The position numbers were made by a program, and so were the translations under genes. From NCBI GenBank assembly GCA_019671135.1, contig JAHRHY010000017.1, forward strand, positions 806,001 through 870,000: a DNA stretch of 64,000 bases, read 5' to 3'. The notes beneath the pieces were generated by a model. It was not told where the DNA came from. It searched no databases and saw only the letters and a list, made by a program, of their open reading frames with translations. The stretch is from Linnemannia hyalina (Eukaryota > Mortierellomycota > Mortierellomycetes > Mortierellales > Mortierellaceae). Shown here piece after piece: positions 44,532 to 55,384 of the stretch (position 1 is its first letter; the number at the start of each line of letters is the position of its first letter).

Positions 44532-45936
44532 GGAAAGAGGAGAGACAATGAGGCTGAAATAAATAAGGTGTGCGGTGCGACATGGGTGAGCCAAGCAAAC
44601 TTGACTGGAGGAGAATGTCGCACTGGCAGTGTGACGCCTCGCCTTTCACTAGCAGGCAGCGGTAATACCGTACAAAAAGTGATCATGCCAGACCAAAAAG
44701 GAAATTTTCATCAGTGTTATCAGAAGACATTTGTAGGAAGCGGTTCTGGGCTTAGCACCCCCCAGCACTCCAGAGAACGACAGCGAGAAGAGGTCCCTGC
44801 CCATTGCCCCCTTGCTCATTACCCTTTTCTGGTCAATCCGCAAATGTCGACATCCGCACACTCTGTATTTTCTATAAATCATATCAAATGCCTCATGGAA
44901 GGGAACGGAACTAGATTGCTTGCCATCGCTAATTAAATATCAAGAGTATCAGGTCGCAAGCTCTGATCGACTGCGCTAGAGTCGAAAGGGAGGAGAGTGT
45001 TGAGGATGTAACATTCAAAAGACAACAAAGACGAAGGGGCAGCATGACCACAATGCATTTTGTTTGTTTGTTGATAGATTGCTCCGCAATCCGAAAAAGT
45101 CCTTTTATTTCCGGTAGGGGGAGGGGGTTGTTTGAAGTGAGAAGACAATCGACCCAGACAAAGAACGATAACAAGAAAAGAAAACACGTAGCATAGAATA
45201 TCCTTGTCCTGAATGAGTAGACGGAGACTGGAGGGCTGACCGACTTGACAGCAACAAAGGGTGCTGGCAAGTGTAGATGTCGATCTTGATGGTGCTACTG
45301 GTGTTCCATTCCATGTTGTCCAGGTCAATGGTGAGAAAGAAAAAAGAAGTGAAAGGCGAAGACGGATCAAATGAAAAGTGAGTCGCGTTCAGAAAGGAAC
45401 AAGGGGACGCATCAACGCCACCAAAAAGAAAAGAAAAAAGGAAATAAAACGGAAAGAAGCGGTGGAAAAAAAAAGAAGAGAAAATAGGCCTCACGTCCTC
45501 ACAGTGTGTCCTGGTGCAACCAAAAAATGAAGAGCATCGCGACAATCAAAAGGAAAAACCACCACCACCTCTTGCATAACAAATAAACGAGAAAATAACA
45601 GAGAAAATAATGTCCCCATTACTCCAAGAAGAAACAAGAAACAACAAAGAGAAAAATAAAAGAAAAAGATGTGCGGTCGAATCATATAAACGAAGAGCGC
45701 GTATTTCCCATCGCAGGCATTATCCTTATCTGGTCGTTAGGGTATGATCTCAGCTCGATTGAATCTCTTCCAACAAGGACGGTATAAAAACCCATCGTCA
45801 ATGCTAGAAAACCACAAACGGGCACCCCTTGCGCAATTCATGAATCCGACATATCGCAACGAATTCGAAAGTAAAAAAACAAAAAAGAAATTCAAAGAAA
45901 AAAAATAGAAAAAGAGAAAAAAAAGTGTAGGTATTT

Positions 45937-46007
45937 ACCTCGACTTGAATGTAAAGAGAAGAAAAGGCCCAGCAACAAAAGGAAAAAAATAATAATCAAG
46001 TCGAGGT
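45937..46007. repeat. 12-bp perfect inverted repeat with 47-nt spacer
   Basis: ACCTCGACTTGA at 45937-45948 is matched by its exact reverse complement at 45996-46007. It lies about 200 bp downstream of the solute-symporter stop codon and so probably within or just past its 3' UTR. Confidence 0.7.
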
Positions 46008-46206
46008 TACCTGGCAACCAAACGTCCCGTACCGACTTCCGCTCGTTCCCTGACCACCATCATCATCATTGTCGTCGCCGTTGGTGTTGATGATGCTGTG
46101 GGTGTTGAAAATTGGTTGTTGATCAGAGTGTCGTTCGCAATGTCGATGTCCAGAGTTGAACCTCACTGTCCTCTTCATCATTCCTTGTCGCCGGCGATGA
46201 CTCCAC

Positions 46207-47929
46207 TTACTGAGCTCGAACAGCCGAGGTCTCCTGAAATACCTCCTGCTTCTGATCGTATCCACGGGGAACAGACTCGGCATCGCAAGAGCTCATGCTC
46301 TGCTCCTCGGGGGTCTTGGCGTCACCATGGCCCTGGGGGACAAACGAGAGGGGGACAGGGTAAGCAAGACCAAGAGCCTTGCGGATAGCACCCTCGATGA
46401 AGGCAGCAATAGCGACTCCAATGGCCGAAAAGATCAAAGGCAGGACGAACGAGGGCCAGTCGTAGGCAGTGACAAAGGTGTAGCGGAGACCCTCGTACCA
46501 ATCACCGACCTTGACGTATCCAAAGACAACAATCGAAAGGAAGCCCGAGAGAATTCCAGTGATGAACGACCAGCCGGTAACGTAGCCCTCGAAACGATCG
46601 ACCAAGCCCAACAACAGGGGTACAGCGCAGATGGTGCAGATAAGGTTGCCGATGAGGAAGAGGATGATGATGTCGTAGCCCTGGAGGGAGACAAAGACGG
46701 TAGGGATGTTGATCACGAAGACAAGGACACGAGGGTACCAGACGCTCTTTCCGCGGAAGAATCGGGAGGCAAGGGTGTCAACAATTCCGTTCTGGATGGA
46801 GTCAACGCATCCCTCGTTCATGGTGACGGTCGAGAGAGCAGCAAGGATGGTGATCCAAGAGGGGGCAGTATCGCTACCGGCACCAAGGAGATCGAAGAAT
46901 GCAGTCGATCCGTCCGTGCTAGACTGAGGGAACCCAGCCCAAATGGCAAGGAAACCGCCAAATCCGTACAGGAAGCAGACAACAACCAAGGCAGCAGCAC
47001 CCAAGATTGAACCTTTCTTCAAAGCCCTGTCATCGGCAGAAGCCCAAATACGCTGCCAGGGACCCTCCGAAAACAGGGTGGCACAGGTCATCGAGATGGG
47101 CATGGCAGCAATAGCAGCCCAGCCCCAGTAGTTGGGTCCGAGACCATCGGGCAAAGGGGTGGGCAACGATTCGGGGCGGAAGGTGACGGCGACATAGACG
47201 GCCATGATGACAAGGAGACCGATTCCAAAGGCACCTTGAGCGACATCGGTCAAGATACTGACGTAGAGACCTCCGGCAGCAGTGTAGATCGAGGTGACAA
47301 TGGCGACGCAGAGGATGATGGGCAGACGGGGGGCGCCAATGACAAACTCCATCAAGTTTCCAATTGAGGTGTACTCAGCGCAGAGACCAATCGACATGTT
47401 GAGCAGCATGACCAAGGAGACCACGATGGTAGGGATGGTACCGAAACGCCACTGGACAAAATCACCGAGGGAGAGGACGCCGGGGTACTTGCGGTGGAGG
47501 ACAGAGCCGACTTGGGCGACGATGAGGATAGGGAGACCACAGGAGATAGAGTAGGCAACGAGACCGACTATTCCAGCCGAGACGACGTACGCAGGCATCG
47601 AGAAGATGACCCTAAAAGTAAGCGAAAGGAGACGAGGTGTTAGCGTTCGGATCTCATTATAACACATATGGATCTCGGTGAGTGAAAGAAAAAGTGACAT
47701 GGACGAGTCATATTTCAAACGATAATCCATGAACATACCAGGCGCCGACACCCTGAGCGTAGAAGGACCAGGCAATGGTTCTGAGGGGGACTGAATTGCG
47801 AGCGGTCAAGAAGAATTCGGTATCGTCCTTCTTGACTCGCTGACGGCGGCGGGCCAGGAAGAGGGCAACAATGCCGAAGAGGACGATGGTGGTGATGGAC
47901 AGTCCGTAGGTGACTGACGCTAACGACAT
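46207..47929 (-). CDS. Sodium:solute symporter family permease (urea/proline type)
   Basis: Multi-pass plasma-membrane transporter of the SSS family; fungal members include the urea/polyamine permease Dur3. Exons 47929-47739 and 47611-46207 join in frame to give 531 aa. The N terminus has one membrane segment, then DTEFFLTARNSVPLRTIAWS and FYAQGVGAWVIFSMPAYVVS, the conserved start of this fold (xxFFLAxR and the TM with the Na+/substrate-site Ser/Gly run). IYTAAGGLYVSILTDVAQG is the typical GG-x-x-A-V-x-x-TD-x-x-Q signature. The C-terminal tail is hydrophilic. About 13-14 membrane helices can be counted. The substrate is not clear; it is shorter than Dur3 (about 700 aa), so proline or another small solute is equally possible. 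Confidence 0.88.
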
Positions 47930-49802
47930 TGCAAGTTGGAGATAGATAAGAGGGGGAGGAGGAGGGGGAGAAAGGTGGTGTAATAGGGACGAAGGGGAGG
48001 GAAAGGAAAAAAGAAAAAAGAAAAGGGGCACCGTCGAGTATTTATGGTTGTGGGATGAGATCCTGTTGTTTGTTTGTTTTTGCAGAAACAAAAAGAAGAG
48101 TCAACGGGTGAACTCCCTTGCATCTCCCTCTCTCCCCTCCTCCGCCCATCTTTTGCCCACACCCCAATGCTTATTTTTTTCTTTTCTCTATCTCCTCCTC
48201 CCTTCGGAGCACGAATCTCTCTCACTACATTTTTCATTTTTTGAGCTCCCTCCCTCCAATTTTGCTTGGTCTAGGTCCTCGCCAGCCATGATAACATGAG
48301 GCATGTTAGCAACCAACAAGAGCTCTGTCCATCTCTGCCCCTCTTTTCGCTTCAACTGTAGAAAAAGAGGGGCCAAGCTGCGTTCACATGTGGGCGTCCA
48401 AAGTCAAGGCCTTGACGTTTTTGCATTTTTTGATCCCTTGCTCGAAGGACGGTCATGTAAAAAATGAAAAAAGGCCGAGGGAAGAAAGAGGGTGGTCGGA
48501 CAAGCGTGGCGATTGAAAGAGCGGACGACGGATGCAAGAAAGGAAGGGCAGGGAAGAGGAAGGAGGAAGGGAGGATAGAAAGGATATAGCCAAGTCACCG
48601 TTGGAGCCGTCCCTGTCAGCCATCTTTTCTTTTTTTTTATTGTCTTTGAGGAAGGAGATCGACAAGTACAAAAGCTGGTTCACGAAAGGGCGAGTTGACA
48701 TTCAGAAAATCAGTTCTCATTATTTGCTCATTAGTCTTTTCTTCGGTCCATGCTTCTTCCAATCGCGCTGCGAGCTGACGAGGTCCTCTACAAATATCGG
48801 CTTTGCATACATGCATAGACTACCACCATATCTGCCTTGTGTTCATTCATGTTCAAAAAGACCTTGTTTTCTTTGTGCAACAACGTGGAGAAGGAAGAGA
48901 TGGAGAAAAGAGCGGGAATGGCAACGACATGAAAAGGGTAGCGTTCGTTGGAAGAAGAATGGTGCATGATAATCGATTGGCGTTTTCGATGCAGCGTGGT
49001 CTTTCGTTAATAGAATTCTGCAGGCAAATCCAAACTCCTACTCTTCCTCTTCTTCTGTTCCCCATCAAAAATGTACAATAGGAAAAGAATGGAAAGTGTG
49101 TGGTGAAGGAAGCATTACGAGAGCAGTGCAACAAGCCTAGTGGAATAACGAAACCCCGTCTCGGAGAGAGTACGAGCGAGTACATTCGGGCAAATGACAT
49201 GGGTCACCACGGTTCCACGATTACCGAATGATAGCGCGGGTATGGTCAATTGCTCGGAATGAAGGCTGGGCAGAAAAAGGACGTCTAGGGGTCGGAACAA
49301 ATTCTAGTTAGTTTACGTTGTCGAATGCTCGCGTTCCTTTGGGTTGGATGAATGGAGAAGTACACAAGGTGTTTGTGTGCAGCCACTCTAGTTTCTGGTG
49401 CAGAGTGAGATCATTACTGATAACGGCCCAATGATCGCGATCGTATTTGTATCACTCTCGATCATCAAGGAGGTGATCACGGTGGCAAGGCACCTTCTTA
49501 AAATGAATTGAAGGTGGAAGCACTTTCAGCCGTTGGGGGAGGATGTTCGAGATGCGAAGGTAAATAATTACACGGGAGAAGGTGGTTTAGTCTGCCGTCT
49601 TGTCTGCTGTTCCATGGGGATTCATCCGCTCTCTTTTTTCTTTCCTTTCTTTTTCACTCGTCTTTTTTTGTTCGCCCTCTCCTTTCTCTTTCTTCGCCAT
49701 ACCGATCGACTGACTGACTGACCAACTGACCGACAACCGAATCGATAAACAAACAATTACACACACACCCGCACCCCACAACAATCAACAGTCAACGTCA
49801 GG
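47930..49802. promoter_or_regulatory. Divergent intergenic region between symporter and AP180
   Basis: About 1.9 kb serving as promoter for both genes. A TATA-like ATAAATAC lies on the minus strand near 48039-48046, about 110 bp before the symporter ATG. The region before AP180 contains CTGA repeats (49707-49733). No additional coding exon is supported. Confidence 0.5.
49707..49733 (+). repeat. CTGA-type tandem repeat in the AP180 leader
   Basis: Imperfect tandem CTGA/CCAA units (GACTGACTGACTGACCAACTG) about 70-95 bp upstream of the AP180 start codon. Confidence 0.7.
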
Positions 49803-52666
49803 ATGGAGAAGGCCGTTGTCGGGGCAACTAAGCCCAAGTGCATGTACCCCAAGCAAAAATACATCGATAGTAGGTCCTTTTTTTACTTCTTCTTCTTCTC
49901 ATCCACTAGAAGACATCGCAGTGGACAAAGAAACAAGAAAGGACACAGAGACACTCAGGAGGAATGACAACACTCTGTCTACCGAACATGGATGAAGGAG
50001 GACGACAAAAAAAAGTCGTTGAAGGTCGAACGCGAGAGACTCACGCCTCCTTTTCTTCTCTCCATTACCATCTCTGCCTGTAGCATTGCTGTTTGGAGCA
50101 AGCACGTCGATGCACAACATCATGCTGATTATGAACGCACTCCAACCAAGACTCTCAAGCAACACCTGGACCGTACGTCTTTTCTCTTTTCTTTCTTATA
50201 TGCCGTTGTGTGTGTTTTGTTGCAGTGTTCAGCTGAGAATTGCGTTCTTGCGCCTGGTCACAGCAACAGGAAAACAAAGAGCCGTTTTTTCGACTCGCAC
50301 TCACACATACACCTGTCATTTGCTCTCAACATTGTGTGCGTGTGTTTTTTTTATAACTTTGGGACTGTACACACTTTCGAATTCTAGACCTCGTTCAAGT
50401 CACTCCTGGTTATCCACCTTCTTACTAGGTCAGACGCAGGAAACGATGTCCTTAGCTTTTGTGCTTCTCAGCGCGGCATCCTTTCTGCTGCCTACAAAGG
50501 TGGTGCCAACAGTAAGTGGGTCCATCTATCCATCAGTCGTATATTAATCAAAAACACGGCACGTGATGGGATATGATGACAGAGAGGTTCTAACACGTTT
50601 GTGAAACAACTACCACTTGTTTGTTTCTCATGAATAGGTGGACACTCTGGCACGATCCGAGCATATGCAGCCTATCTCATTGAAAAGATCCACGTCTACG
50701 GTGAATTGAAGCGGGATCTAGTCAGGACAGGAGTGCAAGGGCGGGATGGATACTTGAAGTCATTGTCGCTGTCAAAGGGGCTGCTGCATCATGTTGCCGC
50801 CCTCCAGAAGCAAATCGCTGCATTGTTGAGCTGCAAGGTATAATTACATTGACAACCTCTTCTACATATTCGCAAGATTTCTATGCTTGTTTGTCTCTAC
50901 TTCTAACACAGCGACAATGTCCCATGTCGTCATATTTTTCATTCGACTAGTTCTACGTTGACGAGCTGAGCAATGAAGTCACTATTGGAGCATTCGCCTT
51001 GCTCGTCCAGGATCTGTTGCGTCTCTTCCAGGCAATGAACGAAGGAGTTATCAACATTCTTCGTAAGTTGAGCTCGAGTAGGCGCACTTTCTCTTTTTTG
51101 TTGTTTTTTTTGCTCGTTACGTTGCAATGTGGTTGAGTTGACAAATGATGAAACAGGAATGGGGTTCTGCCCTTGATACATTCATACAACATGGGAAAAT
51201 GGTCTGACCGGACATTTCTTTCGAATGTTCTTAAAAATAGAACACTATTTCGAGATGACCAAGGACCAGGCGCGACTTGGACTCCAGATCTACAAAACAT
51301 TCGCGGAGCAGACTACAAAATCCATGGAGTATTTTAGTATTGCCAAGCGCATGGAGAGTGTCATCCACATCACCATTCCCCAGCTCAAACACGTAAGTGT
51401 CGTTCAGTGAAATGGTCTTTTTGCTGTTGGTGTTTTTCTGTACTTAGGTTGTTGACAGTGAAACTTTTGCACGTCTTGTCTGAACAAATAGGCACCCTTA
51501 TCGCTGGTCAGGACGCTAGAGGACTACTTGAACAGCCCAGACTTTGAGGAAGGTCAACAGGCGGCGGTGAAGCAGAAAGAGGTCACAGCAACCTCTGCCG
51601 CCAAGCCAGCATCCAAACCTGCAGCCGCCAAGTCCTCGTCATCAACACCTTCAAACACCAACGGCAAAAGCAACAGCAATATCGCCAAGGACGGTATGTG
51701 ACATTTCTGGCATATGACGTTAGTGATACAGCTGCGGGCCTCTTCCTCTATCAAAAGCATTCCACTTAGACTTTTACATGTCAATTTCTAGACAATGATA
51801 CGTGGGCGAACAAGAAGACGGCGGACGAGTCATCCAAGCGCCAGAGCACCAAGAAGGACATGATCGATTTCTTTTCAAGCATCGATAACGAGGAGACGAC
51901 GATCCAACAGAACCCCAACAACTTCCAGGCCCAACTCATGACCGGCGGCGATGCCTTCCAACAGTTCCAACTTCAACTCCAGATGCAGCAACAACAGTTC
52001 TTGCAGATGCAACAACAGCAGCAGCAGTTGCAACAACAGCAGATGCTGCAGAGTCAGTTTACGGGCATGCCAGGGAACAATAATATGTTCCAACAAGCGG
52101 ATATGGTCATGCCGCAACAGACGGGATATGGCAACACCAATCCCTTTGCGATGGGCGGCAGTCAGTCCAACTTATACCAGGCCAACAACAACAACAACAA
52201 CAACAACAACAGCGGGATGATCATGCCACAGAATACTGGAAACCCCTTCCGGATGGGTGGCGGCCCTACTTCACTACAGCAACAGCAAGTGCCGCCGGTG
52301 CCGGCAATGCCGATGATGACAGGGATGCAGCACTACAACTCGATGCCCAATTCGAACATGGTCTCGTCACAACCAACAGGGAGCACCAACCCCTTTGCAC
52401 CCTCGGCCAACCCGCTCAACCCATTCTCGCCCAACTTTGGAAAGGTTCCGACTCAACCGACTGGGATGGTTGCAGGGATGGGTGGAAGTGGGAACGGGAC
52501 GGATTTTATGAACATGAACAGCGCATTCGGTGGCAACAACAATGCTGGAGGGATGAACCAAAGAATGGTGAACAGTAACCCAACAGGAGCCGGTAACCCT
52601 TGGGGTCAACAGCAGCAGCAGCAGCAGACTGGATTCGGACACCAGAGCAATGGATCATTTATGTAG
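49803..52666 (+). CDS. AP180/CALM clathrin assembly protein (Yap1801-like)
   Basis: Endocytic adaptor that binds PI(4,5)P2 through an ANTH domain and recruits clathrin and cargo. Exons: 49803-49869, 50084-50172, 50388-50511, 50638-50837, 50951-51062, 51241-51392, 51492-51693 and 51792-52666; 606 aa, in frame. The ANTH domain covers about residues 1-280: KAVVGATKPKCMYPKQKYID, SSNTWTTSFKSLLVIHLLTR, GTIRAYAAYLIEKI, FQAMNEGVINIL, QHYFEM. The initial KATKPK-like basic patch is the lipid-binding signature. The tail is Gln/Asn/Met-rich with four NPF motifs (432, 466, 515, 525) for EH-domain partners and six L/I/V-x-x-Q/N-x-T-G sites of the kind phosphorylated by yeast Ark1/Prk1. Convergent with the Vta1 gene. 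Confidence 0.95.
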
Positions 52667-52918
52667 TGCTATTATGACAACTGTCGGATCGTCGAAAACA
52701 AAAAAATACACTAGCTCGAAACACAAGATGAAAAAGATGTCAAAAAAAAACCTTGAGGTGGGGTTTGCCACGTTTTCTTTATTTGTTGTTTTGGTAAGGC
52801 TATATCAACAACAAGCACGAAAGAATGGAGTGAAAGAAAAAGTAATAGGCGAATGTGTTAGTATTGCTACTCTTCTTCAGGGAGAGCTACAAACAGCGTA
52901 TGATAAGCTGACAATCAA

Positions 52919-54819
52919 TCAATCGAAAAAAAAAAGACTTACGCGGAGGAGGGCAAGGGCCTTTTCGAGATTGTCGATGGCGGTCGGGATATCGTCGTAG
53001 GTCAATGCAGAGACAGTCCACTTGCAGTGCTTCTGGATCTGGGTGCTGACCGCAGGGTCGAGGACCATTGCTGGCGCCGCAGGAACATATGGAGAATGTA
53101 CTGATGGTTGTTGGTAGGGTGCAGAGGGCGAGTTGTAACCTCCTCCGAAGGGTTGCTGAGGTTGAGGAGTGTATGGGTTAGAGACAGGTGCCGGTGCTGG
53201 TGCCGGTGCCGGAGGCTGGTAGGGCGAGTACTGTGTGGCGGGAGGAATAGGCGACACTGGCAACGTAGGCTGGATATTGTTGTAGTTGGAAGGGGGGAAC
53301 TGGGGTTGTTGTGGTTGTTGAGGCTGTTGTTGATGATGGACTGGAGGTGATCCTGCAGGGTTGTTGTTGTAGGGAACCTGCCCTTGGTTCAAGTTTGGAC
53401 TCACGCCTGACTGATTCCAGCTGTTGTTATTGTTGATACTGTCTCCTCCAATTGAGCCATTGAACCCAGTGTTGTTGTTATAGTTGTTGGTGTTATCATT
53501 GTTGTTCAAGGTGCTGGCGGAGTGTCCCAAAGGAGGCGAGGGGAAATTGGAGATCGTGGGAAAAGCGGGTCCTCCAGCAGGCTGTTGTGGTGGTTGCACG
53601 GGAGGGGAGAACGTGGCAGCAGCAGAAGGTGGCGAAAACGCATTCGTCGCTGCTGCACCTGAAGCAGAAGTATCGAATCCAGACAACGAAGAAGTGTCAA
53701 TGAAATCCTGATTGGGTTGGTCGTTGTTGTTATTGTTAATATTGGCGCCAGGTGGGGGTGCAGGCTGACGTCCGTCACGGATGGCCTTGACGATATCTGC
53801 GGCTCTCCATTTGGCGTACTTGATCTTTTCCTCGACCTCTGAGTCAATGTCGCCGAACACCTTGAGCAACTCTAAGAAATTCGCTGCGGCTACAAAGTTC
53901 TTGGCAGTCTTTCTATTAGATGGCGCATAAGTGAATACAGGAAGAAGAGGATGAAGTGTGGTTTTATCAGTAAGCGGAACAGGATTGCGTGTCTTTTTTG
54001 TTTCCTCTTCTTTTCCAAGGGAGATTCGTTTGAAGGCTGAGAACTGGAGTGGGTTATAAGGCTTTCTGGTTTTTTTTTTCTTTATCACTTCCTGCCTTCT
54101 TCCTACTTTTTTTTTTTCCTGAAAGGCATATTCATTCTCGTCCAGACAAAAATAACAAAAACACTTACTGGGAACCCTGTCCGGCACGATCCTCGTCGTC
54201 GGCTTTACCAAAGATCTTGATGGCAAAGTTCTCAACATGGGCATATCCTACGAGTTCGCTGGTAATCGCCTCATTCTCTCCCATATCCTTCCTTTGCTAT
54301 TATTTGTTAGTTGAACAAAAAGAAAGGAGCAAAGGGTTGTCAGTGTGTGCGATGAGTGGTGACGAGATGTGTAACAGGGGTCGATTCAGGCACGACGGTG
54401 TCAGTTGCAATGTAGGAGTGTCAAGAAGGTGCGAGATGTTTCCTGAAGTGACTAACCTTTTCCAGCACGTCCAAGAGTTCAACGATGAATGGTCTGCAGC
54501 TGTTGTCCTTGGACGCCTTTTGAATCGCTAGCTTTGCCGCATAGTAGTTTGCTAATGGAAAAGAGAGAAGAGAAAAAAGAAAAAGAAGGAAAAGAAGAAC
54601 GCGTTTGCAGAATGAGTCAAGTGTTGGTACATGACAGAAGCAACAGCCCAGAGAGTGTGCCAAGAGTATGAGGTGTGTCGCTTTTTGAAGTCGTCCATGT
54701 GAAAGAGGTCGCAGCATACAGTAATAGGAGACGACGGGTTCTCGTTCCTGGAGCTGGGCTGCTCGTTGGAGGAAGGGGGTGATGGTCTTGAGTGCCTCGG
54801 GTACGTTAGCGGCCGACAT
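52919..54819 (-). CDS. VTA1: Vta1/LIP5, activator of Vps4 in ESCRT-III disassembly
   Basis: Cytosolic cofactor that stimulates the Vps4 ATPase during multivesicular-body sorting. Exons: 54819-54720, 54551-54457, 54296-54169 and 53912-52919, giving 438 aa. The N-terminal tandem MIT region matches the family: ALKTITPFLQRAAQLQEREP, YYAAKLAIQKASKDN, NEAITSELVGYAHVENFAIK, FVAAANFLELLKVFGDID, KIKYAKWRAADIVKAIRDG. A long Asn/Pro/Gln-rich linker follows. The C-terminal Vta1/SBP1/LIP5 helix pair (IQKHCKWTVSALTYDDIPTA continuing IDNLEKALALLR) binds Vps4. After ALALLR a good GTAAGT donor occurs; either translation reads on to VSLFFFD and stop (annotated here), or a short last exon exists further left, overlapping the AP180 3' flank. 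Divergent from the Cue5-like gene. Confidence 0.92.
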
Positions 54820-55384
54820 TTCTTTGTTGTTGTGTCGTTGGCGGTGGGTGTGGAGTGTGGAGTGAGGAGTGTGAAGGGAAAAGAAAAGAAGAAAGCAAAG
54901 GGAGGGAGGCGCGAAAAGCAGGCGCTCTTGGAAAAATCGAGTGTCGAGAGTCACTTGGTGCTGGTGTGCCAGTTGCCGTCATAGACAAACCTTACTTGTT
55001 CAGAGGATGACATCGAACCTCAGGAAAATGTTGCCTTTCTCTGCACAGGAAAGAAGACAGATACACATCCTAGTTATCATCATCTCCTCCATTCCTCCAT
55101 AACGATTGAATTCTTGGCCAGCAGTAGCAGTGTCCGTTATCGCTGTCCAGAACCACAACAGCCCTGTCTTTGTTTCTTTGCTCGCTCTCTTGGCACAGGT
55201 CAAGAGGAGTGCCACCAATAACTAACTAACCTTGACGTCGTCCAAAGTGCTGCTAAACGAGTCACAGAGTGGAAGGGAACTAACTCCCTTTAAAACGTGG
55301 GTCCCTCTCCTTTCATTCTTCTTCTTCATTCCCTCCCCTCATCACTTCACCCACCCATCTCACAACAAACCAAGAACCAAGAAA
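54820..55384. promoter_or_regulatory. 565-bp divergent promoter between Vta1 and Cue5-like genes
   Basis: Start codons of the two genes point away from each other across this region. The part before the Cue5-like ATG is C/T-rich on the plus strand. No TATA box is evident and no coding exon is supported. Confidence 0.55.

Larger units (their letters stand above)
44437..46206. other. Intergenic region with an inverted repeat near its right end
   Basis: About 1.8 kb between two minus-strand genes. It is A-rich in the right half, and open frames on both strands lack motifs. The only notable structure is the 12-bp inverted repeat described separately at 45937-46007. Confidence 0.5.

Noticed and set aside
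44437..44649. Upstream in-frame Met that would lengthen the 600-aa protein
   Set aside because: The extension covers C/T-rich leader with a CTTT repeat, and the downstream Met starts a convincing presequence.
46327..47010. 227-codon plus-strand open frame
   Set aside because: Antisense to the solute symporter. The minus-strand gene is unmistakable.
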